Assembly (NCBI GenBank): GCA_002315655.1
Contig: DCHO01000008.1
Span: 1 to 24,647 of the forward strand
DNA from: Christensenella sp. UBA1750
GTDB lineage: Bacteria > Bacillota > Clostridia > Christensenellales > UBA1750
Direction of reading: 5' to 3'
Length of the DNA stretch: 24,647 nucleotides
Numbering within the stretch: the stretch's first letter is position 1; every line of letters begins with the position of its first letter. The position numbers and the translations under genes were made by a program. This document shows, piece by piece, positions 7,707-15,091 of the stretch. The notes beneath the pieces were generated by a model. The model did not search any database, was not told the DNA's origin, and was given only the letters and a program-made list of their open reading frames with translations.

Positions 7707-7728
7707 GCCTTGCCGCAATCCCATAAAC
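7700..7728 (+). promoter_or_regulatory. weak candidate promoter for the MFS operon
   Basis: TTGTCA (7700-7705), 17-nt spacer, ATAAAC (7723-7728). The -35 overlaps the -35 of the opposing aldo/keto reductase promoter, so the two could compete. The -10 match is poor. Confidence 0.3.
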
Positions 7729-7787
7729 ACATCGGAACAAAAGGACTGATCTGTTCGTCTAAGTGGCAGGAAAGGAGGCACATTCCC

Positions 7788-8819
7788 ATGAAAGCAGCGA
7801 AAATGCGGCTTTTTGCCTATTCCTTTTCCCATTTCTGCGTGGACTTCTGCTGCGCCCTGCTGATTCTTCCTGCCGCAAGGGCATACCTCTCCCCTGCGCT
7901 TGTGTATGTGCTCTACAATTTCTTTGCCTTCGCCCTGCAAATGCCTATTGGGCTGCTTGCGGACGTTCTCAACAAAAACGCGGTTCTTGCATCCATCGGC
8001 TGCGGGCTCACGGCGCTGGGCTTTGCCTTCTCCCCCTTTCCTGTTGCCTCTGTCGTCGTTGCCGGTGTGGGCAATGCGCTATTCCATGTGGGCGGCGGAG
8101 TGGATGTGCTCAACGTTTCCGGCAGCAAGGCTTCCTCCTTGGGTGTGTTCGTCTCCCCCGGCGCGCTGGGGCTGTATTTGGGCGGGCTGGTGACGAAGAC
8201 CGATTTCAGCGATCCTTGGCTGCTTGCGCTGGTTTTGATGGCGCTCTGCCTCGGTTTGATTATCTTCACCGCAAGGAAAACCGGCGTGCTTGTGAAATCT
8301 CATAATGCGCCGCTTTCTCTGCAAGGCTTGGAAAAACCCGCCTTTCTGCTCCCTGCGCTGTGCCTGTTTTGCGTGGTCGTGCTGCGCTCCCTTGCGGGCA
8401 TGACGATGGCCTTCCCGTGGAAAACAAAAGGGCTTTGGGGACTGGCGGCAACGCTTTCCGTGGTGCTGGGCAAGTGCTTCGGCGGCTTTGCCATGGACAG
8501 GCTTGGGGCAAAAGCGGCCTCTGTCGTGTCGCTGCTGCTCTCTGCCGGGTTGTTTCTGCTTGCCGGGAATCCCGTCTGCGGCACCATTGCTATTTTTCTA
8601 TTCAACATGACCATGCCCGTCACGCTTTCGCTCTTAGCCCGGAAAATGCCCGGATGCAAGGGCTTTTCCTTCGGACTTCTCACCTTCGCGTTGTTTGTGG
8701 GTTTCATTCCCGTGGGGCTGTCGCAGGTCACATCCCTGCCGAGCTGGGGCTTTGCTCTGCTGTCTATGCTTTCGCTGCTCCTACTGCTGCCGGGGCTTTG
8801 GAAGGGGGACAACGCATGA
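7788..8819 (+). CDS. MFS-like transporter
   Basis: A 343-residue hydrophobic protein with about 10-11 predicted membrane helices and short loops, as in compact major facilitator superfamily members. Supporting motifs are MPIGLLADVLNKN near helix 2, a variant of the MFS loop 2-3 motif (G-x-L-A-D), and FGGFAMDRLGAKA at the start of the second half, the matching repeat motif. AAAGGAGG lies 9 nt before the ATG at 7788; the frame extends upstream to 7626 but nothing there looks coding. The stop overlaps the next start (ATGA), showing translational coupling. Family assignment is moderately sure; the substrate is unknown and no adjacent enzyme suggests one. Confidence 0.8.
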   Translation: MKAAKMRLFAYSFSHFCVDFCCALLILPAARAYLSPALVYVLYNFFAFALQMPIGLLADVLNKNAVLASIGCGLTALGFAFSPFPVASVVVAGVGNALFHVGGGVDVLNVSGSKASSLGVFVSPGALGLYLGGLVTKTDFSDPWLLALVLMALCLGLIIFTARKTGVLVKSHNAPLSLQGLEKPAFLLPALCLFCVVVLRSLAGMTMAFPWKTKGLWGLAATLSVVLGKCFGGFAMDRLGAKAASVVSLLLSAGLFLLAGNPVCGTIAIFLFNMTMPVTLSLLARKMPGCKGFSFGLLTFALFVGFIPVGLSQVTSLPSWGFALLSMLSLLLLLPGLWKGDNA

Positions 8820-9139
8820 ACCCGCTCATCCTCTCCCTGCTTGTCTCCCTGCTGATCACGCTTGCGGCGGAAGGCCTTTTCGCCCTTGTGTGGGGCGTGC
8901 GCGGGAAGATGAACTACCTCATTCTCCTGCTGGCGAACACGCTGACCAACCCGCCCGTGGTGCTGACCTGCTACTTTTTCAAAGGAATGCCCTTGCAGAT
9001 CGCTCTGGAAATCGCCGTGGTGGCGGTGGAAGGCCTCGTTTTCAGGTTCGCCACGGACTTCAAACGCCCGTTCCTTTTTGCCCTTTGCTGCAACGCATTT
9101 TCCTATCTTGTCGGTATTCTTATTCAGTATATCTTTTAA
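8816..9139 (+). CDS. small hydrophobic membrane protein
   Basis: A 107-residue protein with about three membrane helices: NPLILSLLVSLLITLAAEG at the N-terminus, a middle segment MNYLILLLANTLTNPPVVLT, and a C-terminal helix ending SYLVGILIQYIF. Charged residues cluster in a short loop (RFATDFKRP). It overlaps the MFS gene by 4 nt (ATGA) and is followed 12 nt later by a secreted/anchored protein gene. The overlap implies coupled synthesis, so it may be an accessory subunit of the upstream transporter or act with the downstream SH3-like protein. I do not recognise a named family. Confidence 0.8.
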   Translation: MNPLILSLLVSLLITLAAEGLFALVWGVRGKMNYLILLLANTLTNPPVVLTCYFFKGMPLQIALEIAVVAVEGLVFRFATDFKRPFLFALCCNAFSYLVGILIQYIF

Positions 9140-9151
9140 GGAGGAACTCCC

Positions 9152-10006
9152 ATGAAACGCATTTTCGCTCTATTCCTCTCTCTGCTGCTTCTTGTCTCCC
9201 TGTTTCCCGTCCTCTCTGCCGATGCCATCTGGGAGCCGCAGGACGACTTTTATAAAGCCCACTGGCGGGAGTGCGCTTCCGAGCAGCGGAAATACACCGT
9301 CAGCACGGACACGGACGGCGTGAAAGCCCCCGGTAGCGACAAAGTGGTCATGTCCGTAGCCGCCGGAGAGGAAGTGTATGTGCTCTTTACCTACACAGAC
9401 AAGGACAACAGGGTCTGGGGCGTGTGCGAGCACTTCAACGAAAAAGGGGAGAAATGGGATGATTTCTGGCTGCCCATGGACAAGCTCACCAAGGTTTACG
9501 ACAGTGACGACTTTCTAAGTGAGCACAAAAGTAAGATGGAGAACATTCCCGCGAGCGACACGACCCTCTACAAAATCACGGGCAAGTTGCCGCTGTGGAA
9601 CTATCCCGGCGCGGAAGAATACGACTGCTATCTGACCGAGGATTACGGCAGCATCGAATTTTCCGAATATAACGGCTACACTGACGAAAGCGGTGAGCTT
9701 TGGGTATATATCAACTATTTAGAGGGCTTGTCCGGCTGGATTTACGCTTCCGACCCACAGGACTTGACCCCGCACAGCATTGCTGCGGCAACGCCCACGC
9801 CGGAAGTCACCCCAACGATAGAGGCCACGCAGACCGTGACCGCCACGCCGCAAGCCACGCAGACGAAATACCCCTCCAAGGACAACGAGGCTGCCTTGGC
9901 GCGGGCGCAGAAATTCATCACGAAGCTCATCGTGATGTCCGTTGCGCTGGTGGTGCTGGTTTCCGTCCTCATCATCGTGATGATCGTCCGGCGCAGCAAA
10001 AAATAA
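9152..10006 (+). CDS. secreted SH3-like protein with C-terminal membrane anchor
   Basis: A 284-residue envelope protein. Residues 1-24 are a signal peptide (MKRIFALFLSLLLLVSLF then a cleavage-like ADA). Two beta-rich segments follow: about 60-115 (GEEVYVLFTYTD, VWGVCEHF, DFWLPMDKL) and about 140-205, whose GELWVYINYLEGLSGWIYAS is a bacterial SH3 signature. Residues 212-240 are a Thr/Pro-rich linker (TPTPEVTPT, TQTVTATPQ). A membrane helix lies at about 257-279, ending in basic RRSKK, so the mature protein would be displayed outside and anchored at its C-terminus. AAGGAGG sits 8 nt upstream. Third gene of the operon; terminator at 10017-10058. SH3b domains often bind peptidoglycan, but the partner here is unknown. 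Confidence 0.85.
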   Translation: MKRIFALFLSLLLLVSLFPVLSADAIWEPQDDFYKAHWRECASEQRKYTVSTDTDGVKAPGSDKVVMSVAAGEEVYVLFTYTDKDNRVWGVCEHFNEKGEKWDDFWLPMDKLTKVYDSDDFLSEHKSKMENIPASDTTLYKITGKLPLWNYPGAEEYDCYLTEDYGSIEFSEYNGYTDESGELWVYINYLEGLSGWIYASDPQDLTPHSIAAATPTPEVTPTIEATQTVTATPQATQTKYPSKDNEAALARAQKFITKLIVMSVALVVLVSVLIIVMIVRRSKK

Positions 10007-10016
10007 ACCGCATAAG

Positions 10017-10058
10017 AAACGCTCCTTCTGCCCACACTATGAGGCAAAAGGAGTGTTT
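10017..10058 (+). terminator. operon terminator whose right arm holds the tspO ribosome binding site
   Basis: The 16-nt arms 10017-10032 and 10043-10058 pair except for one G-T wobble and one mismatch, with a 10-nt loop, then a T run to 10061. The right arm contains AAGGAG (10048-10053), 8 nt before the tspO ATG at 10062, so the folded RNA would hide that site. Confidence 0.8.
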
Positions 10059-10061
10059 TTT

Positions 10062-10534
10062 ATGGAAAAGCGAGCCATTTTCCCTTCTCTTGTGGGTGCG
10101 GTGCTTCCCGTTGCGCTCGTGGCGGTCTTGGGATCGCTGCTGACGGATACAAACAGTTCGTGGTATTTGGGGCTGGAAAAGCCGTCCTTCAATCCCAAAA
10201 ATGGGTGTTCCCGATGATGTGGAGCCTTGTCTATCTCTGCGTCATGCTCTCCCTCTATCTCTATATCCGCTCTGGCGCACCGCTCTCCTCGCCGCTTATC
10301 ACCTGCCTTGTGTTATCCGGGATATGCAATGTGCTCTGGTCGCTGACCTTCTTCACCCTGCACGAGCTGCTGATTCCCTGCTTCATCCTCATTTTCCTGC
10401 TGGCTCTGCTCATTTACTGCGGGATCGCCTTGGCCTCCTACAAGCCGATTTCCGGCGTACTGTTCGTGCCGCATATTCTCTGGGGCATTTTTGCCGAACT
10501 GCTCAACATCGCGTTCTTCGTTGTCAATCTGTAA
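10062..10534 (+). pseudogene. tspO: TspO/MBR family protein, frameshifted
   Basis: Two frames together make one TspO/peripheral benzodiazepine receptor-like protein of about 157 residues, the usual size. The first frame starts at 10062 (MEKRAIFPSLVG) and carries SSWYLGLEKPSFNPK, the family's W-Y-x-x-L-x-K-P-S-x-x-P motif, but ends at a TGA at 10215-10217. The second frame continues from about 10199 as KWVFPMMWSLVYLCVMLSLY, matching the family's WVFGPVW segment, then gives the remaining helices to a TAA at 10532-10534 (near the end, WGIFAELLNIAFF). The break is at an A5 run (10197-10201); one extra A would restore a perfect PKKWVFP join. Family members are five-helix membrane proteins binding porphyrins and related ligands. 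It is either a real 1-nt deletion or a sequencing error. Confidence 0.85.
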
Positions 10535-10602
10535 CACGATTTTTCGTTCCAGTTTACTTCCATTAAAGGAATAAGACATAGATAAACTTTTGATAAACTC
10601 CC

Positions 10603-10631
10603 TTGTGTTTCCCAAAGGTTTCCTGTATAAT
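10603..10631 (+). promoter_or_regulatory. promoter of the lipoprotein gene
   Basis: TTGTGT (10603-10608), 17-nt spacer, TATAAT (10626-10631, consensus). The predicted start is about 31 nt before the ATG at 10669. Confidence 0.75.
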
Positions 10632-10668
10632 GCAGGATGTATCTTTGGGTATGCAAAGGAGTTACTTC

Positions 10669-11109
10669 ATGAAAAAAATACTGGCAATTCTGCTGATTCT
10701 GTGCCTGATTCTCTCCCTGACCGGCTGCGTGGCCACCCGCAACGCCGCAACGCTTAACGAGGATGAGGTTGACCGTCCCTCCGTTGTTGTGACCAGCGGC
10801 GAGACCGAGCTTTCCGCAACCGTGGAAACCACCGATGCCGAGACCGGCGCGGACACCACCGAAATCATCAACAATCCCGTGGAGGCCGGTGCGACCATCA
10901 CCTTATCCGGCAAACATTCCTCCGGCATCAAGGCCATCACCTACCGTTTTGTGCTGGGCGAGGGTGAGACTGCCGAAAAGACCGCGGTTTCCGTGAACGA
11001 CGGCGACAAGCTGGATGTGGAGATTCCCGCAAACGCTTCCTCCATCGAGGTGTATGTCACCAACGGCAACGGCATCGTTTCCAAGTGGGCGACCTACTAT
11101 TTCGCATAA
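10669..11109 (+). CDS. small lipoprotein
   Basis: A 146-residue protein with a lipoprotein signal: KK n-region, hydrophobic core ILAILLILCLILS, and lipobox LTGC, so Cys20 would be lipidated and the protein anchored to the outer face of the membrane. After a Thr/Glu-rich spacer (about 25-75), the last 70 residues form a beta-rich domain (GATITLSGKHSSGIKAITYR... VEVYVTNGNGIVSKWATYYF), reminiscent of an immunoglobulin-like fold; that is inference. AAAGGAG lies 7 nt before the ATG. It is monocistronic, with a promoter at 10603-10631 and a strong terminator at 11122-11154. I do not recognise a named family. Confidence 0.85.
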   Translation: MKKILAILLILCLILSLTGCVATRNAATLNEDEVDRPSVVVTSGETELSATVETTDAETGADTTEIINNPVEAGATITLSGKHSSGIKAITYRFVLGEGETAEKTAVSVNDGDKLDVEIPANASSIEVYVTNGNGIVSKWATYYFA

Positions 11110-11121
11110 ATCAGACATTTT

Positions 11122-11154
11122 GACCCCTTCTGTCCCGTTCCGACAGAAGGGGTC
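11122..11154 (+). terminator. strong Rho-independent terminator
   Basis: A perfect 13-bp stem (11122-11134 / 11142-11154, GACCCCTTCTGTC and its complement) with a 7-nt loop, followed by T6 at 11155-11160. It lies 12 nt after the lipoprotein stop. Confidence 0.95.
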
Positions 11155-11312
11155 TTTTTTGCTTTCACGGCAGATGCGGAAAGGAACAGTCCTGCGGCCA
11201 AACCTTTCTTTTTGTACTGGAAAAATATGGATTCATGATATACAATAGGGGTGAGAAAAACGCTCGATAACAGACACAAGAAATACGACCTGTTTTGATA
11301 GGGGGAGCGGAA

Positions 11313-12236
11313 ATGATCAAGAAAATTGCGATCATCGGCATGGGCGCGTTGGGACTGCTGTATGCCGGACAGCTGACAGAGGGGCTGGGCAGCACGGACT
11401 GCGTTGCATTTATCATGGACGAAGACCGCCTCAAGCGGCATCAGGCGGAGCAGTACACCATAAACGGCGTAAAAAAGCGGTTCTGCATGGTTTCTGCCCG
11501 GGAAGCACAGCCCGCCGATCTGTGCATTGTGGCAGTGAAATACAACGCATTGGGCAGCGCACTGGACACGATGCGGAACGTGATCGGAGAAAATACCGTC
11601 ATTCTGTCGGTGATGAACGGCGTGCACAGCGAAGAAATCATTAAGGAGCGTTACCCGAACGCCAAGATTTTATTGACCGTGGCGCAGGGCATGGACGCCA
11701 TGCGCCGCGGCAACGATCTGAAATATACCCAGTGCGGAGCGCTGCGGATCGGCACGGACTGTGAAGACAACCTGCAAGCGTTGGATTCCGTGGAGGAATT
11801 GTTCCGTCGGGCAAAGGTGCCCTATGTCCGGGAAAAGGATATTCTTTACCGGCTGTGGTTCAAATTCATGCTGAATGTGGGCATCAACCAGACCTGCATG
11901 GTCTTTGACGTGGATTACGGCACAGCCACCACGGAGGGCACGGAGGCCAACCGTTTTCTGCTGGGCGCCATGCGGGAAGTGATTCCGATTGCAAAAGCCC
12001 ACGGCGTAACGCTGACGGAAGATGATGTGCAACAGTGTATCGCAATCGAAAAGACGTTAGACCCCAAGGGTTATCCGTCCATGGCTCAGGATCGCAAGGC
12101 GGGACGCAAATCCGAAGTGGAGATGTTTGCGGGCGATATGCTGCGGATGGCGGAGGAAATCGGGATCAAAGTCCCCTGCAACCGCTTTTTCTACGACCGG
12201 GTGCAGGAGATTGAAAGCCGGTTTGGGACGAAATAA
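11313..12236 (+). CDS. ketopantoate reductase (ApbA/PanE) family protein
   Basis: A 307-residue NADP-dependent reductase; the family's model reaction is 2-dehydropantoate to pantoate in coenzyme A synthesis. The Rossmann motif IIGMGALG is at residues 7-14, followed by conserved Lys76 (AVKYNAL), Asn102 (MNGV), the catalytic Lys184 (LWFKFMLNVGIN) and the substrate-binding region SMAQDRKAGRKSEVE with Glu268. All active-site positions are thus present. I chose ATG 11313 because GGGGGAG lies just upstream, in preference to a TTG at 11295. No other pantothenate gene is nearby, and many family members act on other 2-keto acids, so the panE symbol is not assigned. No convincing promoter is seen; TACAAT near 11241 is a weak candidate. 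Confidence 0.88.
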   Translation: MIKKIAIIGMGALGLLYAGQLTEGLGSTDCVAFIMDEDRLKRHQAEQYTINGVKKRFCMVSAREAQPADLCIVAVKYNALGSALDTMRNVIGENTVILSVMNGVHSEEIIKERYPNAKILLTVAQGMDAMRRGNDLKYTQCGALRIGTDCEDNLQALDSVEELFRRAKVPYVREKDILYRLWFKFMLNVGINQTCMVFDVDYGTATTEGTEANRFLLGAMREVIPIAKAHGVTLTEDDVQQCIAIEKTLDPKGYPSMAQDRKAGRKSEVEMFAGDMLRMAEEIGIKVPCNRFFYDRVQEIESRFGTK

Positions 12237-12320
12237 CGGCGGCGCGAGCCTTTTGATGCTCAATTTTGATAGCAAATTCCTTTTTAGAATCTATGCCTGC
12301 GGCAGAAAGGAAGCCGACCC

Positions 12321-13835
12321 TTGAAAAGAATAGTTATTGCTCTGCTCTGTCTGACCCTGATGCTGCTTCTGACCGCCTGTGCCGGAAAGAGCGGCAAGGT
12401 GCAGCAAACCGTTTTGCGGGAGCAGATGGATGAATTTATCACCGTATCCATTGCAGACGGATCAATAGACGAGGTTGTGGAGACCTGGCGCGGTGACGAA
12501 GCCAAGACCCGCATTCTTTCCTATGAGGATTTGTCCTCCGAAAACGGAAAACTCACTTTGGGCACGGCGATCAACCCGCCCTTTTCCATCTATGAGAACG
12601 GGCATTACGGCGGCGTGTCCATCGAGATCGTGTATCGCTTCTGTAAAGCGCACGGTTACGGGCTTGAAATCGTCGGGTACAGCGACATCAACGCGCTGGT
12701 GATGGCGGTCTCCGCCGAAAAATGCGACATCGGCGCCACGACGCTCACCATCACGGAGGAACGGAAAAAGTCCGTGGATTACTCCATCAGCTACACGAAC
12801 AACCCCTTTATCGTCCGTGTGCGCAAGGGCGATGAAGGTTTATATTCCTCTCTTGACGACTTTTCCGGCAAAACGGTGGGCGTTCTTGCGGGCTCCATAC
12901 TTCCCACGGTCGTCGCAGAGTATATGCCCGACAGCATCCAGATGGAATACAATACCTTGACGGACATTCTCTACGCCCTGTCACAGGGAAAGACCGATGT
13001 GGGCGTCACCAACATCGTTCTGCCCGGGGATCTTCTCTCCGCATTCCCGGACTTAACGGAGAGCGTGGCGATTCCCTACGATAATCCCTTCGGCATGATC
13101 TACCCGAAGGCGGATAAGAGAAGCTCCTTAAAAAGCGTGCTGTACCGAACCTTTGTGGAAAACGACCGCTGGGAAATCTTCGTAGACGGGATTCTGACCA
13201 CCATTGAAGTCTCCATCCTGTCCATTCTGTTTGGCACTTTATTAGGGTTTGCGGTGTATTATGTCATTCTGCGCCGTCCGAAAAAGGTCTCCAAGGCGAT
13301 TCTGAACGCGGTGCTGTGGCTCATCCGCTGCACGCCCGCCGTACTGTTTTTGCTGATCTTTTATTATATCGTGTTCGGAAAATCAGGGCTGGGCGGCACT
13401 GCGATTTGCATTGCGGCCTTCACGGTGATCTTTGCCGCGACCTTCCTGGGCTGCTTTACCTCCGCCATGAGCACCGTTGATCCGGGGCAGGACGAGGTGA
13501 GCCTCGCGCTGGGCTACACGCCGCGGCAGTCCTTCTTCCGCATTCTGCTGCCCCAGGCGTGCCTCAATCTCTGGCCGAATTACCAGAACGCCGTCATCAG
13601 CCACATCAAGGCAACCTCCATCGTGGGCTATGTGGCGGTGGTTGACGTGACCAAGGCAAGCGACATGATCCGCAGCAACACCTACGACGCGCTGGTGCCG
13701 CTTATCTCCGCCGCAATCTTCTATTTTGCCGTAATCTGGTGCATGACGTTCCTTGTCCGCCTCATTAAGGTACGGACGGAGCCGTCAGAGAGAAGCCGCA
13801 AGCGCCATCTGAAGGGGGTGAATCAGCATGATTGA
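12321..13835 (+). CDS. polar amino acid ABC transporter, substrate-binding protein fused to permease
   Basis: A 504-residue importer subunit. It begins with TTG (12321) preceded by AAAGGA; this start supplies the KR n-region of a lipoprotein signal with lipobox LLTAC (Cys20). Residues 76-285 are a type-3 solute-binding domain (NGKLTLGTAINPPFSIYENG, then CDIGATTLTITEERKKSVDYS). From about 290 comes a His/Glu/Gln-type permease: RWEIFVDGILTTIEVSILSI, FGTLLG, and the EAA loop SLALGYTPRQSFFRILLPQA that contacts the ATPase. Residues 34-75 (MDEFITVSIADGSIDEVVETWRG) look like the tail of a second, lost binding domain. It overlaps the ATPase gene by 8 nt. The amino acid cannot be named from sequence. 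Confidence 0.9.
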   Translation: MKRIVIALLCLTLMLLLTACAGKSGKVQQTVLREQMDEFITVSIADGSIDEVVETWRGDEAKTRILSYEDLSSENGKLTLGTAINPPFSIYENGHYGGVSIEIVYRFCKAHGYGLEIVGYSDINALVMAVSAEKCDIGATTLTITEERKKSVDYSISYTNNPFIVRVRKGDEGLYSSLDDFSGKTVGVLAGSILPTVVAEYMPDSIQMEYNTLTDILYALSQGKTDVGVTNIVLPGDLLSAFPDLTESVAIPYDNPFGMIYPKADKRSSLKSVLYRTFVENDRWEIFVDGILTTIEVSILSILFGTLLGFAVYYVILRRPKKVSKAILNAVLWLIRCTPAVLFLLIFYYIVFGKSGLGGTAICIAAFTVIFAATFLGCFTSAMSTVDPGQDEVSLALGYTPRQSFFRILLPQACLNLWPNYQNAVISHIKATSIVGYVAVVDVTKASDMIRSNTYDALVPLISAAIFYFAVIWCMTFLVRLIKVRTEPSERSRKRHLKGVNQHD

Positions 13836-14919
13836 GGTGAAGCACTTATCCAAGAAATTCCCTGACGGGCAGCCCTTATCCGACATTTGCTTCCGTCTGG
13901 ACAAAGGCGAGATCGCGGCGATCTTAGGGCCTTCCGGCTGCGGAAAGTCCACGCTGCTTAGATGTCTCAATCTTCTGACGAATCCCACCGGCGGGGAAAT
14001 TCTGCTGGATGGCAAAAACATACTGGATCGCCGCGCCTCCGTTACCGAGATTCGCCGGAAAATCGGCATGGTGTTCCAGAGCTATCAGCTTTATCCGCAA
14101 TATACCGTTCTGGAAAACGTGATGCAGCCCCAGCGCCATGTACTGCATCTGGACAGGCAGAAGGCCTACGACACGTCTGTCAGGCTGCTTGGAGAGGTCA
14201 ATCTGCTGCTCAAAAAGGACGCTTATCCCACGGAGCTTTCCGGCGGGCAGAAGCAGCGGGTGGCCTTTGCGCGGACGCTGGCCATGAACCCGGATGTTCT
14301 GCTGCTGGACGAGCCGACCTCGGCGCTGGACCCGGCTGCCGTTGTGGAGATCCGATACATCCTCAAAAAGCTGGCCGCACAGGGAAAGACCATCCTTCTG
14401 GTCACGCATGATATGGGCTTTGCCCGCTCTGCCGCCACGCGGGTGCTGTTCCTGCATGACGGAAAGGTCTGCGAGGACAAGCCGACGGAGCAATTCTTCC
14501 GCGCCCCGGAGACCGAGCACGCACGGCACTTTCTTGCGCAGGACGAGGCGCTGGAGCTGACCGTTTCGGATTCCCGGTTCGATTTTCTGGACGCCATTTC
14601 GTCGATTCAGCGTTTTGCCGGGAATCGGGGACTCAACGACAGAATGGCAGGCCGCCTGATCTCCGCCTTTGAGGAATCGGTGATGATCACGCTGCTGCCG
14701 CGCATAAAGGACACCGGCGCGATCCGGGTGCGCTTTGCCATGCAGGAAGGCGCGCAGGTCTCTATGGCCGTCTCCTACGGCGGAAATGCCTGCGATCCGC
14801 TGTCCGGGATGGAGCAATCCTCGCTCCACATTCTGCGGCACCAGACCGATGAAATCACCTACACCGAGAAGAAAAACGACCCGGAGCGCAATCAGCTGCG
14901 AATGCTGTTCTCCCTTTGA
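13828..14919 (+). CDS. amino acid ABC transporter ATPase with C-terminal HATPase-like domain
   Basis: A 363-residue protein. Residues 1-240 are a GlnQ/HisP-type ATPase: Walker A GPSGCGKST (34-42), Q-loop FQSYQLYP, signature LSGGQKQR (137-144), Walker B LLLDEP (158-163) and switch His194. Such ATPases normally end near 240-250. Here about 115 further residues follow that resemble an RsbW/anti-sigma-type HATPase: a helix with SAFEES (279-284), strands IRVRFAMQEGAQVSMAVSYGG, a CDPLSG motif where HATPases have FDPL, and ILRHQTDEITYTEKKNDPERNQLRM like the last helix and strands. The N-box Asn and the Asp-x-Gly of the G1 box are not evident, so ATP binding there is doubtful. The start overlaps the upstream stop by 8 nt and has a GGGGG site. 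Confidence 0.9.
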   Translation: MIEVKHLSKKFPDGQPLSDICFRLDKGEIAAILGPSGCGKSTLLRCLNLLTNPTGGEILLDGKNILDRRASVTEIRRKIGMVFQSYQLYPQYTVLENVMQPQRHVLHLDRQKAYDTSVRLLGEVNLLLKKDAYPTELSGGQKQRVAFARTLAMNPDVLLLDEPTSALDPAAVVEIRYILKKLAAQGKTILLVTHDMGFARSAATRVLFLHDGKVCEDKPTEQFFRAPETEHARHFLAQDEALELTVSDSRFDFLDAISSIQRFAGNRGLNDRMAGRLISAFEESVMITLLPRIKDTGAIRVRFAMQEGAQVSMAVSYGGNACDPLSGMEQSSLHILRHQTDEITYTEKKNDPERNQLRMLFSL

Positions 14920-15010
14920 GTGCTCCCCGCAAGAAAGCACCGAAAAAGCAGAGCGCGAAGGTCGTCTACACCTTCAAACATTCGGGGTTCTTTTCCGTAA
15001 CGCAAAGATG

Positions 15011-15043
15011 CAGATTGACAAATCTGCCGTCTTATAGTATCTT
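15011..15043 (+). promoter_or_regulatory. promoter with dyad over the -35, upstream of the second ABC importer
   Basis: TTGACA (15015-15020), 17-nt spacer, TATCTT (15038-15043). A dyad CAGATT-GACA-AATCTG (15011-15026) straddles the -35 and could be an operator. In the preceding 14920-15010, only weak stems are seen (GTGCT/AGCAC at 14920-14940; GAAGGT/ACCTTC at 14957-14975), which may act as a weak terminator. Confidence 0.55.
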
Positions 15044-15091
15044 TATGGAAACAGGTTTACACGGAAAAAGCCAAAGAAAAAGGGGAAACAC

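Noticed and set aside
10190..10217. Programmed -1 frameshift in tspO
   Set aside because: The site reads CCC AAA AAT in the first frame and does not fit X-XXY-YYZ; simple loss of one A from the run explains it better.
13924..14940. Minus-strand open frame of 338 codons
   Set aside because: Fully antisense to the amino acid ABC ATPase, which has all its motifs; no ribosome binding site or recognisable domain.
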